A stretch of DNA of 64,000 nt, taken from Cellulomonas sp. SLBN-39. GTDB lineage: Bacteria > Actinomycetota > Actinomycetes > Actinomycetales > Cellulomonadaceae. The notes beneath the pieces were generated by a model, which saw only the letters and a program-made list of their open reading frames with translations, had not been told where the DNA came from and made no database searches. Shown piece by piece: positions 48,053 through 57,972 of this stretch; position 1 is the first letter of the stretch; the number at the start of each line of letters is the position of its first letter. The stretch is from NCBI RefSeq assembly GCF_006715865.1, contig NZ_VFOA01000001.1:1302001-1366000 (forward strand), given 5' to 3'. The position numbers were made by a program, and so were the translations under genes.

Positions 48053-48688
48053 TCACGCCCGGGGCGCGACCCGCCCGGACGGCGCCGGCCGCCACATCGC
48101 CATCGGCGCCGCGCCCGGCATCCCGCGCACCGGGGCGACCTCGAGGAAGCCGTGCCGGCCGTACAGGCGCCGGTTGCGGGGCGTGGAGGACTCCAGGTAG
48201 GCGGGCGCGTCCTCGGCGTCGGCGGTGGCCAGGCGCGCGGCGAGCAGCGCCGTGCCGACCCCCAGGCCCCGGGCGTCGGCACCGACGCCGATCTCCTGCA
48301 GGTACCAGTGCGGCTGGCGGGGGCGGTGGGCCTCGAGCGCGCGCTTGGCGGCCGCCTGCCGCCGCAGGCCCGCCAGGCCGTCCACGCGCCAGAAGGTGGG
48401 CAGCTGCGCGAGGTGGGCGAGCAGCCCGGTCGTGGCACCGGGCTCCTCCCACACCGCCACGCCGAGGATCTGCGCGGACCCGGCGCGGCGGGCGACGTCG
48501 ACCGTGCCGGCCCGGGCAGGGCCCGAGCGCATGAGACCGGTGAACATCCGGCGCACGCGCTCGCGCCGCGTCGGGCCGTCGGGGCCGCCGACCACGGGGG
48601 CCAGCGCCGGGTCGTGCTCGAAGGCCTCCGCCAGCACGGCGGCGGCAGCGGGGATGTCGGCGGGGGCGGCGGGTGTCACGACGATCAT
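48053..48688 (-). CDS. GNAT-family N-acetyltransferase
   Basis: A 211-residue acetyl-CoA-dependent transferase. The motif A loop that grips the pyrophosphate is QEIGVGADARGLGVGTALL (about 140-158), followed by the C-terminal SSTPRNRRLYGRHGFLEVAPV typical of GNAT. ATG 48688 follows GAGGAG. It faces ramB tail to tail and is divergent from a TetR gene with palindromic TTGGCCAA-type sites between them, so TetR control is likely. The acceptor substrate is unknown. Confidence 0.92.
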   Translation of the reverse strand: MIVVTPAAPADIPAAAAVLAEAFEHDPALAPVVGGPDGPTRRERVRRMFTGLMRSGPARAGTVDVARRAGSAQILGVAVWEEPGATTGLLAHLAQLPTFWRVDGLAGLRRQAAAKRALEAHRPRQPHWYLQEIGVGADARGLGVGTALLAARLATADAEDAPAYLESSTPRNRRLYGRHGFLEVAPVRGMPGAAPMAMWRPAPSGRVAPRA

Positions 48689-48730
48689 CGCGGTCTCCTC
48701 GGTCCGGGTGGGCGGCGAGCGTAACCCGAT

Positions 48731-48762
48731 CTTGGCCAACCGACCAAGTCATCTGGCCAAGT
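48731..48762. promoter_or_regulatory. TetR operator in the GNAT/TetR gap
   Basis: The perfect palindrome TTGGCCAA (48732-48739), the inverted repeat CTTGG-N8-CCAAG (48731-48748) and a second, related GGCCAAGTC copy to 48762 overlap. They are the only dyads in the 91-bp gap and the AT content rises there. Confidence 0.72.
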
Positions 48763-48779
48763 CGGCGTAGGCTGGTGTC

Positions 48780-49466
48780 GTGGACGGGACGACGGCACGA
48801 CGGGACGACGCGGCGCGCACCCCGGACGGGCGGGCACGGGGAACGCGCGGCCCGTCGGGCGGCGGCGGCACCCACCGGACGGCGGACGAGCGCCGCGCCC
48901 AGCTGCTCGACGCCGCCGTCGAGATCCTGCGCGAGCAGGGGCTGCGCGGCCTGACCACCCGGGCCGTGACCACGCGGGCCGGCGTGACGCACGGGATCTT
49001 CCACTACTGCTTCGGCTCCAAGCAGGGGCTCGTCCGCGCGCTGCTCGAGCGGGAGCTCACGGGCACCCTCGACTCCGCCTGGGGCGCGGCCACGGGCGCG
49101 GACGACGTGCGCACCGCCCTGCACCAGGGGCTGCTCGCCCAGCTCGACCGCGTCCGCACCGACCCCGGCCGGCTCGTCCTGCTCGACGAGCTCGTGCGCG
49201 CGGCGCGGCAGGAGCCCGACCTCGAGGACCCCGCCGCCTGGGAGCAGGCCCGCTACCTCACCGAGATCGAGTCCCGCCTCGACACCTGGGCGCGCACCGC
49301 CGACCTCGTGTGGCTGGCACCGACCGCCGACGTCGCCGCCCTCGTGCTGGCGACGGCCGACGGGACCGTCCGCACCTGGCTCGTCGACCGCGACGACGCC
49401 CGGGCGCGGCGCACCGTCGACCTCGCCGCGACCGCGATCGCCTCGCTCGCCCGCGAGCGCCCCTGA
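48780..49466 (+). CDS. TetR-family transcriptional regulator
   Basis: A 228-residue repressor. After a 30-residue Gly/Arg-rich lead, the HTH reads RRAQLLDAAVEILREQGLRGLTTRAVTTRAGVTHGIFHYCFGSKQGLVRALL, with FHYCFGSK the conserved end. The ligand-binding helices follow. The GTG at 48780 lies six bases after TAGGCT with no ribosome site, so the message is likely leaderless. It is divergent from the GNAT gene and probably controls it. It ends before a stem followed by a T run. Confidence 0.9.
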   Translation: MDGTTARRDDAARTPDGRARGTRGPSGGGGTHRTADERRAQLLDAAVEILREQGLRGLTTRAVTTRAGVTHGIFHYCFGSKQGLVRALLERELTGTLDSAWGAATGADDVRTALHQGLLAQLDRVRTDPGRLVLLDELVRAARQEPDLEDPAAWEQARYLTEIESRLDTWARTADLVWLAPTADVAALVLATADGTVRTWLVDRDDARARRTVDLAATAIASLARERP

Positions 49467-49521
49467 GCCGGCCGCAGGCCCACGGGCCGGGTGTGGGCGG
49501 CCCACGCAGCGCGTGCCCTCG

Positions 49522-49540
49522 TCGGACAACCGTCCGATTT
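49522..49540 (+). terminator. TetR terminator
   Basis: TCGGAC-AACC-GTCCGA stem followed by TTTT, one of the few canonical U-tract terminators in the window. A second hairpin CCCGGCG-ACA-CGCCGGG follows at 49544-49560. The 251-bp gap (49467-49717) also holds an AT-rich promoter region of the next gene. Confidence 0.72.
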
Positions 49541-49717
49541 TCACCCGGCGACACGCCGGGGACACGCCGTTGCCCGAGGCGCCCGTTCGGGTGTTTCTGA
49601 CCTATTTCTGTGAGAAGTCCGATATCTGGCGATGCCTCCCGCTATCGTCCGAGGCGCCCACGGCCGTCGCTGGTCGCGGGCACGTCCCCCCCTCTCGCGG
49701 CCGAAGGAGCTCGTCCC

Positions 49718-50692
49718 GTGCCTCGACGTCTGTCAGTCGTCCTGCTGTCCACCGCCCTCGTCATCGCCCCCGCCACCGCGTCGTTCGCGGGCGGCGGCAA
49801 CAACCACGGGTCGGGAGGTGGTTCCGGGTACGACGGAGGTTCGTCCGCCGAGCTCTGCGGCGGCAAGCGTCAGGGTGAGGTCATCCCCTGGTCCGCGTAC
49901 GACTGCGAGAAGGCCACGGCGTACTACCTCTACAAGAAGGTGGACCCGGCCAAGCCCGCGGGCTGGTCCAACAGCGGCCCGCAGCACCGCATCGCCCTCC
50001 ACGACGTCTGGGCCTGGCCCGCCGACGAGGAGACGCCCCGCTACGAGGCGTCGTACCGGCTGCCCGCCGAGTCCGAGGTCATCCCCGTCGAGGTGCCCTC
50101 CGACGACGTCGCCGAGGTCTGCGCCGAGCCCGGCGCCTACGGCGTGCAGGTCGACCTCGCCGGGAACGGCATCGCCGGCCGCGAGCTCGACCTCGTCTCG
50201 GTGATCCCCGTCGACATCACGCCCCCCGACGGCGGCTTCCACACCAAGAACACGCTCGCGTACTACGGCCACTACGACGTCACGGACGTCGTCGACGTCG
50301 AGACGCTGTGCGCCCCGGCGGAGACCCCGGCGCCCACGCCCGAGCCGACCACCCCGGTCGACGACGGCGAGGTCGGCGAGCCCGAGCCCGTCCCGACGCC
50401 GGAGCCCACCGTCGAGCCCACGCCCGAGCCGACGCCGGAGCCCACGCCGGTCGACGACGTCGACGTCGACGAGCCGACGCCGGCGCCGACGGACGACGTG
50501 TCCGCCGCCGAGCCCACGCCGTCGCCCTCGTCGACGTCCGACGTGCTCGCGGCCACGGGTGACTCCGACGGCGAGTCCCTCGCCGCCACCGGTGCGAACG
50601 CGCTGATCGGCGTCCTCGCCGCTCTCGCCGCCCTCGCCGCCGGCGGCGCCCTGGTCCTCGTCCGCCGCCGCGCCGCTCAGGCCGGTCGCTGA
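49718..50692 (+). CDS. LAxTG-anchored surface protein with PTPE stalk
   Basis: A 324-residue secreted protein: Sec signal peptide to about Ala23, a soluble domain of about 170 residues with four cysteines (LCGGKRQG, YDCEKAT, VCAEPG and LCAPA), a Pro/Thr/Glu/Asp-rich stalk from about residue 205 to 280, and a C-terminal LAATG sortase motif followed by a hydrophobic helix and RRRAAQAGR. LAxTG is the signal for class E sortases, so the protein is linked to the wall. The GTG at 49718 has AAGGAG eight bases upstream. The domain has no assigned function. Confidence 0.88.
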   Translation: MPRRLSVVLLSTALVIAPATASFAGGGNNHGSGGGSGYDGGSSAELCGGKRQGEVIPWSAYDCEKATAYYLYKKVDPAKPAGWSNSGPQHRIALHDVWAWPADEETPRYEASYRLPAESEVIPVEVPSDDVAEVCAEPGAYGVQVDLAGNGIAGRELDLVSVIPVDITPPDGGFHTKNTLAYYGHYDVTDVVDVETLCAPAETPAPTPEPTTPVDDGEVGEPEPVPTPEPTVEPTPEPTPEPTPVDDVDVDEPTPAPTDDVSAAEPTPSPSSTSDVLAATGDSDGESLAATGANALIGVLAALAALAAGGALVLVRRRAAQAGR

Positions 50693-50714
50693 CGCAGCAC
50701 CCCGCACCACCCGT

Positions 50715-50750
50715 AGCGCCCCGCCCGTCGCACCTGACGGGCGGGGCGCT
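50715..50750 (+). terminator. Terminator after the surface-protein gene
   Basis: 15-bp perfect stem (50715-50729 with 50736-50750), 6-base loop. Confidence 0.85.
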
Positions 50751-50867
50751 GCGCGTCCGGGCCCTGCCGGCCCCGGACGGCCCGACCGCCCCGACGAGCG
50801 CCCTCGCCCGGCGCGCCGTAGCGTCGTCGCAGCCGTGCGGCCCCGCACGAGCCCGGACGGAGGACGC

Positions 50868-52037
50868 ATGGGACTGCTCGGCCGACGACGACGCCCGCCT
50901 GCCGCACCGCCGCGCACGGCGACGCCGCCCCCGCGGCCCCCCGAGCCGGCCCCTCCCGCCGCCCGAGGGCTGTGGTCGGACGGGTTCGGCACCGCCGGCA
51001 CCCGGGCCGTGCAGATCCTCGCGATCGTCACCGTCGTCGCCGTCGCGGTCTTCGCGCTGACCCGGCTGACGCTCGTGGTCATCCCCGTGCTCGTCGCGCT
51101 CGTGCTGGCCGCCGCGATCAGCCCGCTCGTGGGCTGGCTGCGCCGCCGCGGGCTGCCGTCGATGCTGGCGACCTGGGTCGCGCTGCTCGCGCTCGTCGCG
51201 CTGCTCGCCGGTGTCGTGTGGGCCGTGGTCTGGGCGGTGGTGCGGCAGTGGGACGAGCTCGCGACGCAGGCCGTCGACGGGTTCGACGAGCTGCGCACCT
51301 ACCTCACGGGCCTGCCGATCGAGATCACCGACCAGCAGATCTCCGACCTGCAGGACACCGCGGCCGGCCTGCTGCAGTCCGACGCGTTCGGCTCCGGCGC
51401 GATCGCCGGCGTCTCGCAGACGGTCAACTTCGTCACCGGCTTCTTCATCATGGTCGTGGTGCTGTTCTTCTTCCTCAAGGACGGCCCGAAGATCTGGGAG
51501 TTCCTGCTGCGGCCCTTCGAGGGGCCGGGGTACGCGCGCGGACGCCGCGTCGGCGAGTCGACCGTCCGCACCCTCGGCGGGTACGTGCGGGGCACCGCGA
51601 TCATCGCGGCGGTCGATGCGATCGGCATCGGCATCGGCCTCGCGATCGTGGGCGTGCCCCTGGTGATCCCCCTGTCGGTGCTCGTGTTCCTGCTCGCGTT
51701 CATCCCTCTCGTCGGCGCCACGCTCGCCGGGATCCTCGCGGCACTGGTCGCGCTGGTCGCGCTCGGGCCCGTCGAGGCGCTGATCGTCGTCGCGATCGTC
51801 GTCGTCGTGAACCAGCTCGAGGGCGACCTGCTGCAGCCCGTCGTCATGGGCCGCTCGCTGCGCCTGCACCCGCTGGTCATCCTCGTGGCCCTGACCGCCG
51901 GCACGGTGCTCGCCGGGATCACCGGCGCCGTCCTCGCCGTGCCGATCGCGGCCTCGGTGTGGCGGGCGGTCCAGGTGTGGGACGGCGACGACCTGCCGGC
52001 CCGGTTCGCGCGGCAGAAGCGGCCCGAGACGGTCTGA
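50868..52037 (+). CDS. AI-2E-family (PerM/YdiK) membrane protein
   Basis: A 389-residue protein with a Pro-rich cytosolic N-terminus (to about 35) and about seven to eight helices. The family signature VVVLFFFLKDGPKIWEFLLRP and the C-terminal motif NQLEGDLLQPVVMGRSLRLHPLVILVAL are intact. Members export autoinducer-2 or move ions; the substrate here is unknown. ATG 50868 has GGAGGACGC directly upstream. The next gene starts 48 bp later in the same direction. Confidence 0.93.
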   Translation: MGLLGRRRRPPAAPPRTATPPPRPPEPAPPAARGLWSDGFGTAGTRAVQILAIVTVVAVAVFALTRLTLVVIPVLVALVLAAAISPLVGWLRRRGLPSMLATWVALLALVALLAGVVWAVVWAVVRQWDELATQAVDGFDELRTYLTGLPIEITDQQISDLQDTAAGLLQSDAFGSGAIAGVSQTVNFVTGFFIMVVVLFFFLKDGPKIWEFLLRPFEGPGYARGRRVGESTVRTLGGYVRGTAIIAAVDAIGIGIGLAIVGVPLVIPLSVLVFLLAFIPLVGATLAGILAALVALVALGPVEALIVVAIVVVVNQLEGDLLQPVVMGRSLRLHPLVILVALTAGTVLAGITGAVLAVPIAASVWRAVQVWDGDDLPARFARQKRPETV

Positions 52038-52085
52038 CCCGCTCGACCGCTCCCCGGACCGGCGCCGGAGCCCTACCGTCGACCC

Positions 52086-53570
52086 GTGGCACGCACGGGC
52101 AGGGTCGAGGTCGAGCTCGTCGAGGACGACGCGGACGGCGGTCCCGGCGCGCCCGGGCCACGCCCCGACGGCGAGCCCGCACGCGCGACGGCCCGGCGCG
52201 CGGGTGCAGCCGTCGGGAGCGCGGCCCGCGGGCTGCGGCGCCGGTTCCGCCCGTGGTGGCTCGTGCCGCCGCTCGTCCTGGCGCTCGCGCTGGGCGCGGC
52301 CCAGCACGTCACCGACGCCCGCGAGCGCGAGCGGCTGGCGGCGCTGGCGCATGTCCCCGGGGTGCTGCCGCCGCTCGACGGCCCGCTGGCGCCGGTGTGG
52401 ACGAGCAGCCCGGACGGTGACGCGTGGCCGTTCGCGGTGACCGACGAGGCCGTGCTGGTGGAGCGCTACGCCCTGGCCGGACCGACGTCGGTGGACGCGC
52501 TGGACGTGGCGACGGGTGAGCTGCTGTGGTCGGCGCCGCTGCCGTCCGCCGTGCCGCAGACCGGGGAGGGGACAGGCTGGACCGGCAGCGGTTGCGCACC
52601 TCCGAACGGCGGCTCCCTGGTGTGCTTCACGTCGTCGTGGTGGGATCCGCACGGCGCGGCGCCGGGTGGTCCCGCCGCGGTAGGCCGGGTCGACGCGGTC
52701 GTCGTGGACCTGACGACCGGAGCCACCGACGTCGGCCTCACCATGCTCGTCGATCCCCCCACCTCCGCGACGGTCGCGGGAGACGCGGTCGTCGTCGTAG
52801 GGCTGGACGAGCACCGGTCGCCGGTGGTCCGCGCCGTTGACGTGCGTGGCGGGCAGGAGCTGTGGCGGACGGTGCTGGACGCGCGCCTGCCCGAGGACCT
52901 CCGGTCCCCGTGGCTCCCCGCCGTGATGCGGCCGGTCGTCCCCGGGGTCGTCGTGCTCGACCTGGGTGATCCGCTCGGCGTCGTGCTGCTCGACGCGGAC
53001 TCCGGACGCGTGCTCGACGAGGTCGGCGGCGCGACGGTCCCGTGGTTGTCGGGTCGCGAGGACCGGCTGATCCTGGACACGGGTGGCCGGACCCTGATCT
53101 GGTCGCCCGCGGCCTCGGCCGACGTCGCGGGGTCGCCGCTGATGTCTCCCGTGGACGACGGCACGTTCGGCGACGTCATCCCGGTGCTCGACGGGGAGGA
53201 CATCGTCCTGGCGGGGCCGGACGGCACGGAGCGCGTGCGGGTCGGGACGGCCGGTGGTGACGTCGTGCTGCTCATGGACGGCCGCCTCGTCGTCGCCGAC
53301 GGGTCGCGGACAGCGGCCGTCGACGGCGACGGTGAGCTGGTCTGGGAGCACCGCGGCACCGGACCCTCCGACGTATCGCCCACGTTGCTGACGGACGGCT
53401 CGGTGGTCGTACGGCAGACGGGGGACACGAGCGTGCATCTCAAGGCCTTCGACGTGCACGACGGCCGGCCGGCCTGGTCGACGACGCTGCCAGGGGTGGT
53501 CGACCTCGTCCTGGTCGACGGCCGTCTGCTGGGGATGACGTCCGACGGTGGCGTCGCGCTGCTGCGCTGA
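52086..53570 (+). CDS. Membrane-anchored PQQ-like beta-propeller protein
   Basis: A 494-residue protein. A basic, disordered N-terminus and one membrane helix (WWLVPPLVLALALGAAQ, about residues 57-73) place the remainder outside the cell. There, repeated blades read SVDALDVATGELLWSAPL, VVRAVDVRGGQELWRT and HLKAFDVHDGRPAWSTTL, the PQQ/BamB-like propeller pattern. No enzyme motif is seen. The GTG at 52086 lies six bases after TACCGT, with no ribosome site, suggesting a leaderless message. Function is probably scaffold or sensor. Confidence 0.87.
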   Translation: MARTGRVEVELVEDDADGGPGAPGPRPDGEPARATARRAGAAVGSAARGLRRRFRPWWLVPPLVLALALGAAQHVTDARERERLAALAHVPGVLPPLDGPLAPVWTSSPDGDAWPFAVTDEAVLVERYALAGPTSVDALDVATGELLWSAPLPSAVPQTGEGTGWTGSGCAPPNGGSLVCFTSSWWDPHGAAPGGPAAVGRVDAVVVDLTTGATDVGLTMLVDPPTSATVAGDAVVVVGLDEHRSPVVRAVDVRGGQELWRTVLDARLPEDLRSPWLPAVMRPVVPGVVVLDLGDPLGVVLLDADSGRVLDEVGGATVPWLSGREDRLILDTGGRTLIWSPAASADVAGSPLMSPVDDGTFGDVIPVLDGEDIVLAGPDGTERVRVGTAGGDVVLLMDGRLVVADGSRTAAVDGDGELVWEHRGTGPSDVSPTLLTDGSVVVRQTGDTSVHLKAFDVHDGRPAWSTTLPGVVDLVLVDGRLLGMTSDGGVALLR

Positions 53571-53612
53571 GCCAGGTGCGCCGACCAGGTCAGCCGATCA
53601 GGGGTACCGAGG

Positions 53613-55784
53613 TCAGGCGCGCTGCTGCAGGGCGCTCTCGCCGGTGCGGGGGGCCGGGACGGCGGGGGTGGCGGTGAAGCCGGCCACCAGGTCGTCGACG
53701 GGCACGGCGGGGGCGCGCAGGAAGCCCTGCCACCGGTCGCACCCGAGCTGGCGCAGCACCTCGAGCGTGGGGGTGTCCTCGACGCCCTCGGCGAGCACCT
53801 CGACGCCGAGCCGGTGGGCGATCGCGATCGTGCCGGACACGATCGCGCGCGTGCGGGCGTCGGTGGCCAGGCGGACCGTGAAGCTGCGGTCGAGCTTGAG
53901 CTCGTGCGCGGGCAGGTCGTGCAGGTATGCCAGCGAGGCGTAGCCGGTGCCGTAGTCGTCGATGGACACGACGACGTCCCGCTCGCGCAGGCGGCGCATG
54001 GTGTCGCCGGCGACCTCGGGGTCGCGCATGAGGCTGGTCTCGGTGACCTCGACGACGAGGCGGTCGGCCGCGAGGTCGGACGTGGCGAGGGCCTGCTCGA
54101 CCGCGCCGAGCAGGCCGGGGTGGGACAGGCAGGTGGCGGACACGTTGACCGCGAGGCGCACGTGCTCGGGCCAGCGGGCCGCGTCGCGGGCGGCGGTGCG
54201 CAGCACGTGGGCCGTGAGCGCCGGCATGAGTCCTGCCTCCTCGGCGAGCGGGAGGAACTCCATCGGCGGCAGCAGCCCGAGCACGGGGTGCCGCCAGCGC
54301 ACGAGCGCCTCGGCGCCCACGACCGCGTCCGTGACCACGTCGACCTGCGGCTGGTAGTGCACGACGAGCGTGCCGCGGGCGGCGCCGGGCTCGTCGAGCA
54401 GGACGCCGCGCAGGTCCTCCAGCAGCAGGTGCCGGCGCTGGACCTCGTCGTCGACGGCGGCGTCGTAGGTGCGCACGCCCCCGCCGGCGCGCTTGGCCAT
54501 GTACATGGCGGTGTCGGCGCGGCGGACCAGGTCGGTGCCGTGGTCGGCGAGCTCGTTGGACGCGACGCCGACGCTGGCGCCGAGCCCGAGGCGCTGCGCG
54601 CGGACCTCGACGGGCACGGCCAGCAGGGCGAGGACGTCGTGGGCGGTGCGGGTGGCGTCGTCCAGGCCGGTGCCGCGCAGCACGATCGCGAACTCGTCGC
54701 CGCCGAACCGGGCGAGCAGCGCGTCCGCAGGCAGGTGCCGGCGCAGGCGGTCGGCGATCTGCCGGATCACCTCGTCGCCGCCGGCGTGGCCGAGGCGGTC
54801 GTTGACGTTCTTGAACCCGTCGAGGTCGATGACCAGCAGGGACGTGCTGCTCTCCAGGGCGTACGTGGCCTCGACGGCTTCGACGAGGGCGCGGCGGTTG
54901 GCGACGCCGGTGAGCATGTCGGTGCGCGCCTCCACCCGCGAGTCCGCGAGGTCGGCGAGCTCGCCGACGAGCCGGGTCAGGCGGGTCGCGGCGATGAGGC
55001 CCGCGAGCAGGCTGAGCGTGAACGTCACGGGGCTGGGGCCGCCGGGCACGGCGGCGTCGACGACGACGAGCACGAGCGAGGCGAACAGCACGACGACCGC
55101 GCCCACGGCGGTCGCGACGGACGACGCGTCGCGGCGCTGGTCCGCGCTCACCCGCACCGTGCTGATCGCGGCGGCGCAGACGGCGAGCCCGCCCCAGGCG
55201 GCGGCGAGCACGAGCCGCTCGGACGAGCCCTCGGTGAGCAGCGCCCGCACCTCGCTCCAGCCGTCGACGACCACGACGACCCACACGACGGCGATGAGCA
55301 CCGCGGGCAGCGCCCGGCGGGCGAGCCCGCTGATGACGAGGATCGTGGTGGCGGTGCCGAGCACGACGACGAGCGCGCCGACCTGGACGGCCATGCCGTG
55401 CAGGGCCCACGGGTCGGCGCCGGGCGGGCTGACCCGTGCGCCGATCACCTCGGCGAGCGCGACCCCGGTGAGCAGGGACGACACCCCGTTGGACCAGTCG
55501 CCGGGCGCGGCGGTGAGCGTGACGTCGCGGTTCCAGTGGACGAGCCCGCGGTAGACGGCGAGCGTGGTGAGCACCGACCCCACCCCGAGCACGGCGCCGG
55601 ACAGCGCGAGCGGACCGCCGGTCGCCGCGATCACCGTCTCGACGGCGAGCATGGCCACGACGACGAGGGCCGCGCGCCACAACCACTGCCACACGACGAC
55701 GTCGAGGCCGCCGCTGCGGGCACGACGGTGCAGCACCACCGCCGCGACCGCCGACGCCACCAGCCATGCCGCCGGCTCGAGCAC
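53613..55784 (-). CDS. Membrane GGDEF-EAL protein (c-di-GMP turnover)
   Basis: A 723-residue protein: about eight N-terminal helices (to about 250), a GGDEF domain (about 280-440) and an EAL domain (about 460-710). The synthase motif GGDEF is intact at 361-365; the upstream product-inhibition site RxxD is changed to LPAD, so feedback inhibition is probably lost. The phosphodiesterase motifs are present: EAL at 492-494, NVSATC, ETSLM, DDYGTGYASL, KLDRSF and EGVED. Both activities are possible. GTG 55784 is set by AGGAGG five bases upstream; a longer frame of 12 residues lacks one. Confidence 0.92.
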   Translation of the reverse strand: MLEPAAWLVASAVAAVVLHRRARSGGLDVVVWQWLWRAALVVVAMLAVETVIAATGGPLALSGAVLGVGSVLTTLAVYRGLVHWNRDVTLTAAPGDWSNGVSSLLTGVALAEVIGARVSPPGADPWALHGMAVQVGALVVVLGTATTILVISGLARRALPAVLIAVVWVVVVVDGWSEVRALLTEGSSERLVLAAAWGGLAVCAAAISTVRVSADQRRDASSVATAVGAVVVLFASLVLVVVDAAVPGGPSPVTFTLSLLAGLIAATRLTRLVGELADLADSRVEARTDMLTGVANRRALVEAVEATYALESSTSLLVIDLDGFKNVNDRLGHAGGDEVIRQIADRLRRHLPADALLARFGGDEFAIVLRGTGLDDATRTAHDVLALLAVPVEVRAQRLGLGASVGVASNELADHGTDLVRRADTAMYMAKRAGGGVRTYDAAVDDEVQRRHLLLEDLRGVLLDEPGAARGTLVVHYQPQVDVVTDAVVGAEALVRWRHPVLGLLPPMEFLPLAEEAGLMPALTAHVLRTAARDAARWPEHVRLAVNVSATCLSHPGLLGAVEQALATSDLAADRLVVEVTETSLMRDPEVAGDTMRRLRERDVVVSIDDYGTGYASLAYLHDLPAHELKLDRSFTVRLATDARTRAIVSGTIAIAHRLGVEVLAEGVEDTPTLEVLRQLGCDRWQGFLRAPAVPVDDLVAGFTATPAVPAPRTGESALQQRA

Positions 55785-55974
55785 CCGCTCCTCCTGTCGT
55801 CGTCGATGAGGAGACCCCATCGACTACGACATCGGCTCGCCACCGTCCAGGGCGAGCGTCCAGGAGGTGAATCCCCCGGAGTTCACCCGCGCGTGGGTCT
55901 GCGCGTCACCCGTGCGCCGCCGCCGGCCTGCACGGGGACGGCAGACGGGTGGTCCCACGCGGGTCCCGGACGCA

Positions 55975-56010
55975 CGCAGGCCCGCCCCGGGCGGACGGGG
56001 CGGGCCTGCG
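55975..56010 (-). terminator. Terminator after the GH64 gene
   Basis: 14-bp perfect GC stem (55975-55988 with 55997-56010), 8-base loop, 16 bp past the GH64 stop on the minus strand. The remaining gap to 55785 holds no other gene. Confidence 0.85.
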
Positions 56011-56025
56011 CGTCTGCGGGTCGCG

Positions 56026-57681
56026 TCAGACGCGCGACCACTTCTGGTTGGCGGTGCCCGCGCAGGTCCAGATCTGCAGACGGGCGCCGTTGGCGGCGTT
56101 CCAGTCGGTGATGTCGAGGCACTTGTCGGCCTGCGGGTTCACCAGGTCGCCGGCGTCGGACAGCACCCACCGCTGGGCGGCGTTGCCCGAGCACGTGGCG
56201 ATCTGCACGGGCGCGCCGTTGCCGACCGCGCCCCACGCCACGTCGAGGCACTTGCCGTTCTGCGTGCGGATCGTGCCGTCGACCATCTCCCACTGCTGGT
56301 TGGTGCCGCCGGTGCAGTCCCAGGTCTGGACGCGCACGCCGTCGCCGAAGCTCCACGCGGGCACGTCGAGGCACTTGCCGTTCCAGTCGCTGACGAGCGC
56401 GACGGTGCTGCCGGAGCCGCCGCCGTCGCCACCACCGGAGTCGCCACCACCCGTGTCGCCGCCACCCGTGTCGCCACCGCCGGTGCCGGCACCCGTGAGG
56501 GGCGACAGGTCCAGGCGGGCGCTGCGGGGGTCGCCCGAGTGCACGAGGGACTCGAACGCGCCGACGTCGTCGAACGCGAACGCGTACGCCCGCCCGTCGG
56601 CCATCGCGGCGTGGACGGTCCGACCGTAGAGGTTGGCCGGCGTCGAGGTGTAGAACTTCGAGGCCTCCGTGACCGGCTCGGTGGTGCTGGTGCCGAGCGT
56701 GCCGCGGAAGAGCGCGGCGCACAGCGTGCGGGCGATGGGGCCGACGACCGCGTCGTTCGGGGCGTGCAGGGCGCCGTCGCAGCCCCAGACGTCGGACGAC
56801 GAGGGGCGCTGGAAGGTCGCGACCTGCGCGCCGGAGCTGTCGGTGAAGCGCATCGTCGTGCCGGAGGTGCGCCCGGTGTACCGGACCTGCGGCCGGTCGA
56901 GGAAGGGCGTCACGACGAGGTCGCGGCTGCTGTACGCCGACCACGCCTGGGCGATGTACGCGTCGAGGAACGTCGTGCTCAGCAGCCCGGCCGAGGCGGC
57001 CTTGCCCGGGGCGAGCACCCGCAGGACCGTGCCGTCGTCGCGGGTGACCACGCTCTTCGCCCACGCCGGGTCGGCCTGCAGGGCCTTCACGACGGCCTCC
57101 CGCCCACCCGCGACGACCTGTCCCGTGGTGGCGGTCTTCCCGTCGGCGCCCGTGACGGACACGGCGTGCGGGACGCCGAACATGTCGACCTGCGAGCTGT
57201 TGATCCACAGCCCCGCGTCGTTGTAGGTCAGCTCGGACCAGTCGAACAGGATGTCCTGCGTCGGGTCGCCGGCCGCCCACGGGGCGGGCTGGACGAGCCC
57301 GCCCGTCGTGAGGGAGAACGGCAGCTTCTCGCCGAACGAGAAGTAGATGCGGCCCGAGAACCCGCGCGGCACACGGACCGTGGTGCTGCGGCCGGTCGCG
57401 GCGCCGTCGATCGAGGCGTCGGGCGCGGGCGACGGCGGGTTGCTGCCCGCGGGCCACGCGTGGAAGGTGCCCCCGGCGTCGACCCAGCCGAGCTTGCCGG
57501 ACCTCAGGTCGGTGCCCAGCACGTACAGGTGGACGTCGTCGCCCAGCCCGGACTGGTTGGCCACCGTGATCGGCAGCGTGTCGGGCCCGACCGCCTGGGC
57601 GGGTGCTGCCAGGCCGGCGCCGGCGACGACCGCCAACGCCCCTGCGGCGGCCGTGGCCGCCCATCTCGTGATCCTGCGCAT
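56026..57681 (-). CDS. Secreted GH64 beta-1,3-glucanase with ricin-type CBM13
   Basis: A 551-residue secreted enzyme acting on beta-1,3-glucans such as laminarin or fungal wall. A signal peptide ends at AQA (about residue 30). The GH64 domain (about 33-385) has [45 protein letters not shown] and FEDDV-like [15 protein letters not shown] Gly-Asp linker ([19 protein letters not shown]) leads to a CBM13 lectin domain with three repeats, each ending in QQWEM, QRWVL or QKWSR. ATG 57681 follows GAGAGG; the upstream frame is not coding. It is divergent from a PT-repeat surface protein. Confidence 0.95.
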   Translation of the reverse strand: MRRITRWAATAAAGALAVVAGAGLAAPAQAVGPDTLPITVANQSGLGDDVHLYVLGTDLRSGKLGWVDAGGTFHAWPAGSNPPSPAPDASIDGAATGRSTTVRVPRGFSGRIYFSFGEKLPFSLTTGGLVQPAPWAAGDPTQDILFDWSELTYNDAGLWINSSQVDMFGVPHAVSVTGADGKTATTGQVVAGGREAVVKALQADPAWAKSVVTRDDGTVLRVLAPGKAASAGLLSTTFLDAYIAQAWSAYSSRDLVVTPFLDRPQVRYTGRTSGTTMRFTDSSGAQVATFQRPSSSDVWGCDGALHAPNDAVVGPIARTLCAALFRGTLGTSTTEPVTEASKFYTSTPANLYGRTVHAAMADGRAYAFAFDDVGAFESLVHSGDPRSARLDLSPLTGAGTGGGDTGGGDTGGGDSGGGDGGGSGSTVALVSDWNGKCLDVPAWSFGDGVRVQTWDCTGGTNQQWEMVDGTIRTQNGKCLDVAWGAVGNGAPVQIATCSGNAAQRWVLSDAGDLVNPQADKCLDITDWNAANGARLQIWTCAGTANQKWSRV

Positions 57682-57972
57682 CGTCGTTCCTCTCGCCCCC
57701 CGAGCGGAACCGCGGGTGCGCCCCGCGGCGTCGCGCCGTGCGCGAGCACCGTCCCTGGTGCGGCGCGCGGCGGCGTGCCGGCGCACCGGCACGAAGATTC
57801 GTCAACCACCCTTACATATCGGAACGGTAACGGTCGTCACCCATTCGGGTGCAATCGCCTCCGCTTCACCTGCGGCTTCACCCCCCGGGAGCGCGCAACG
57901 ACGCCCGCTCCCGACCGATCCACACCCGGACGGCGCCACCCGGGCCCCGACGGACACGAAGCAGGGGACCCG
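57682..57972. promoter_or_regulatory. Divergent promoter region, GH64 / surface protein
   Basis: 291 bp without a gene. It contains an AT-rich patch with a -10-like TATGTA (minus strand, about 57812-57817), the direct repeat AACGGTAACGGT (57825-57836), and ACCC-ATTC-GGGT (57840-57851). These are likely binding sites for glucanase control, but no known consensus matches. Confidence 0.45.

Noticed and set aside
55867..57972. Apparent N-terminal extension of the PT-repeat surface protein
   Set aside because: It is antisense to the GH64 gene, rich in Arg and Gly, and lacks a signal; the ATG at 57973 with a signal peptide is the real start.
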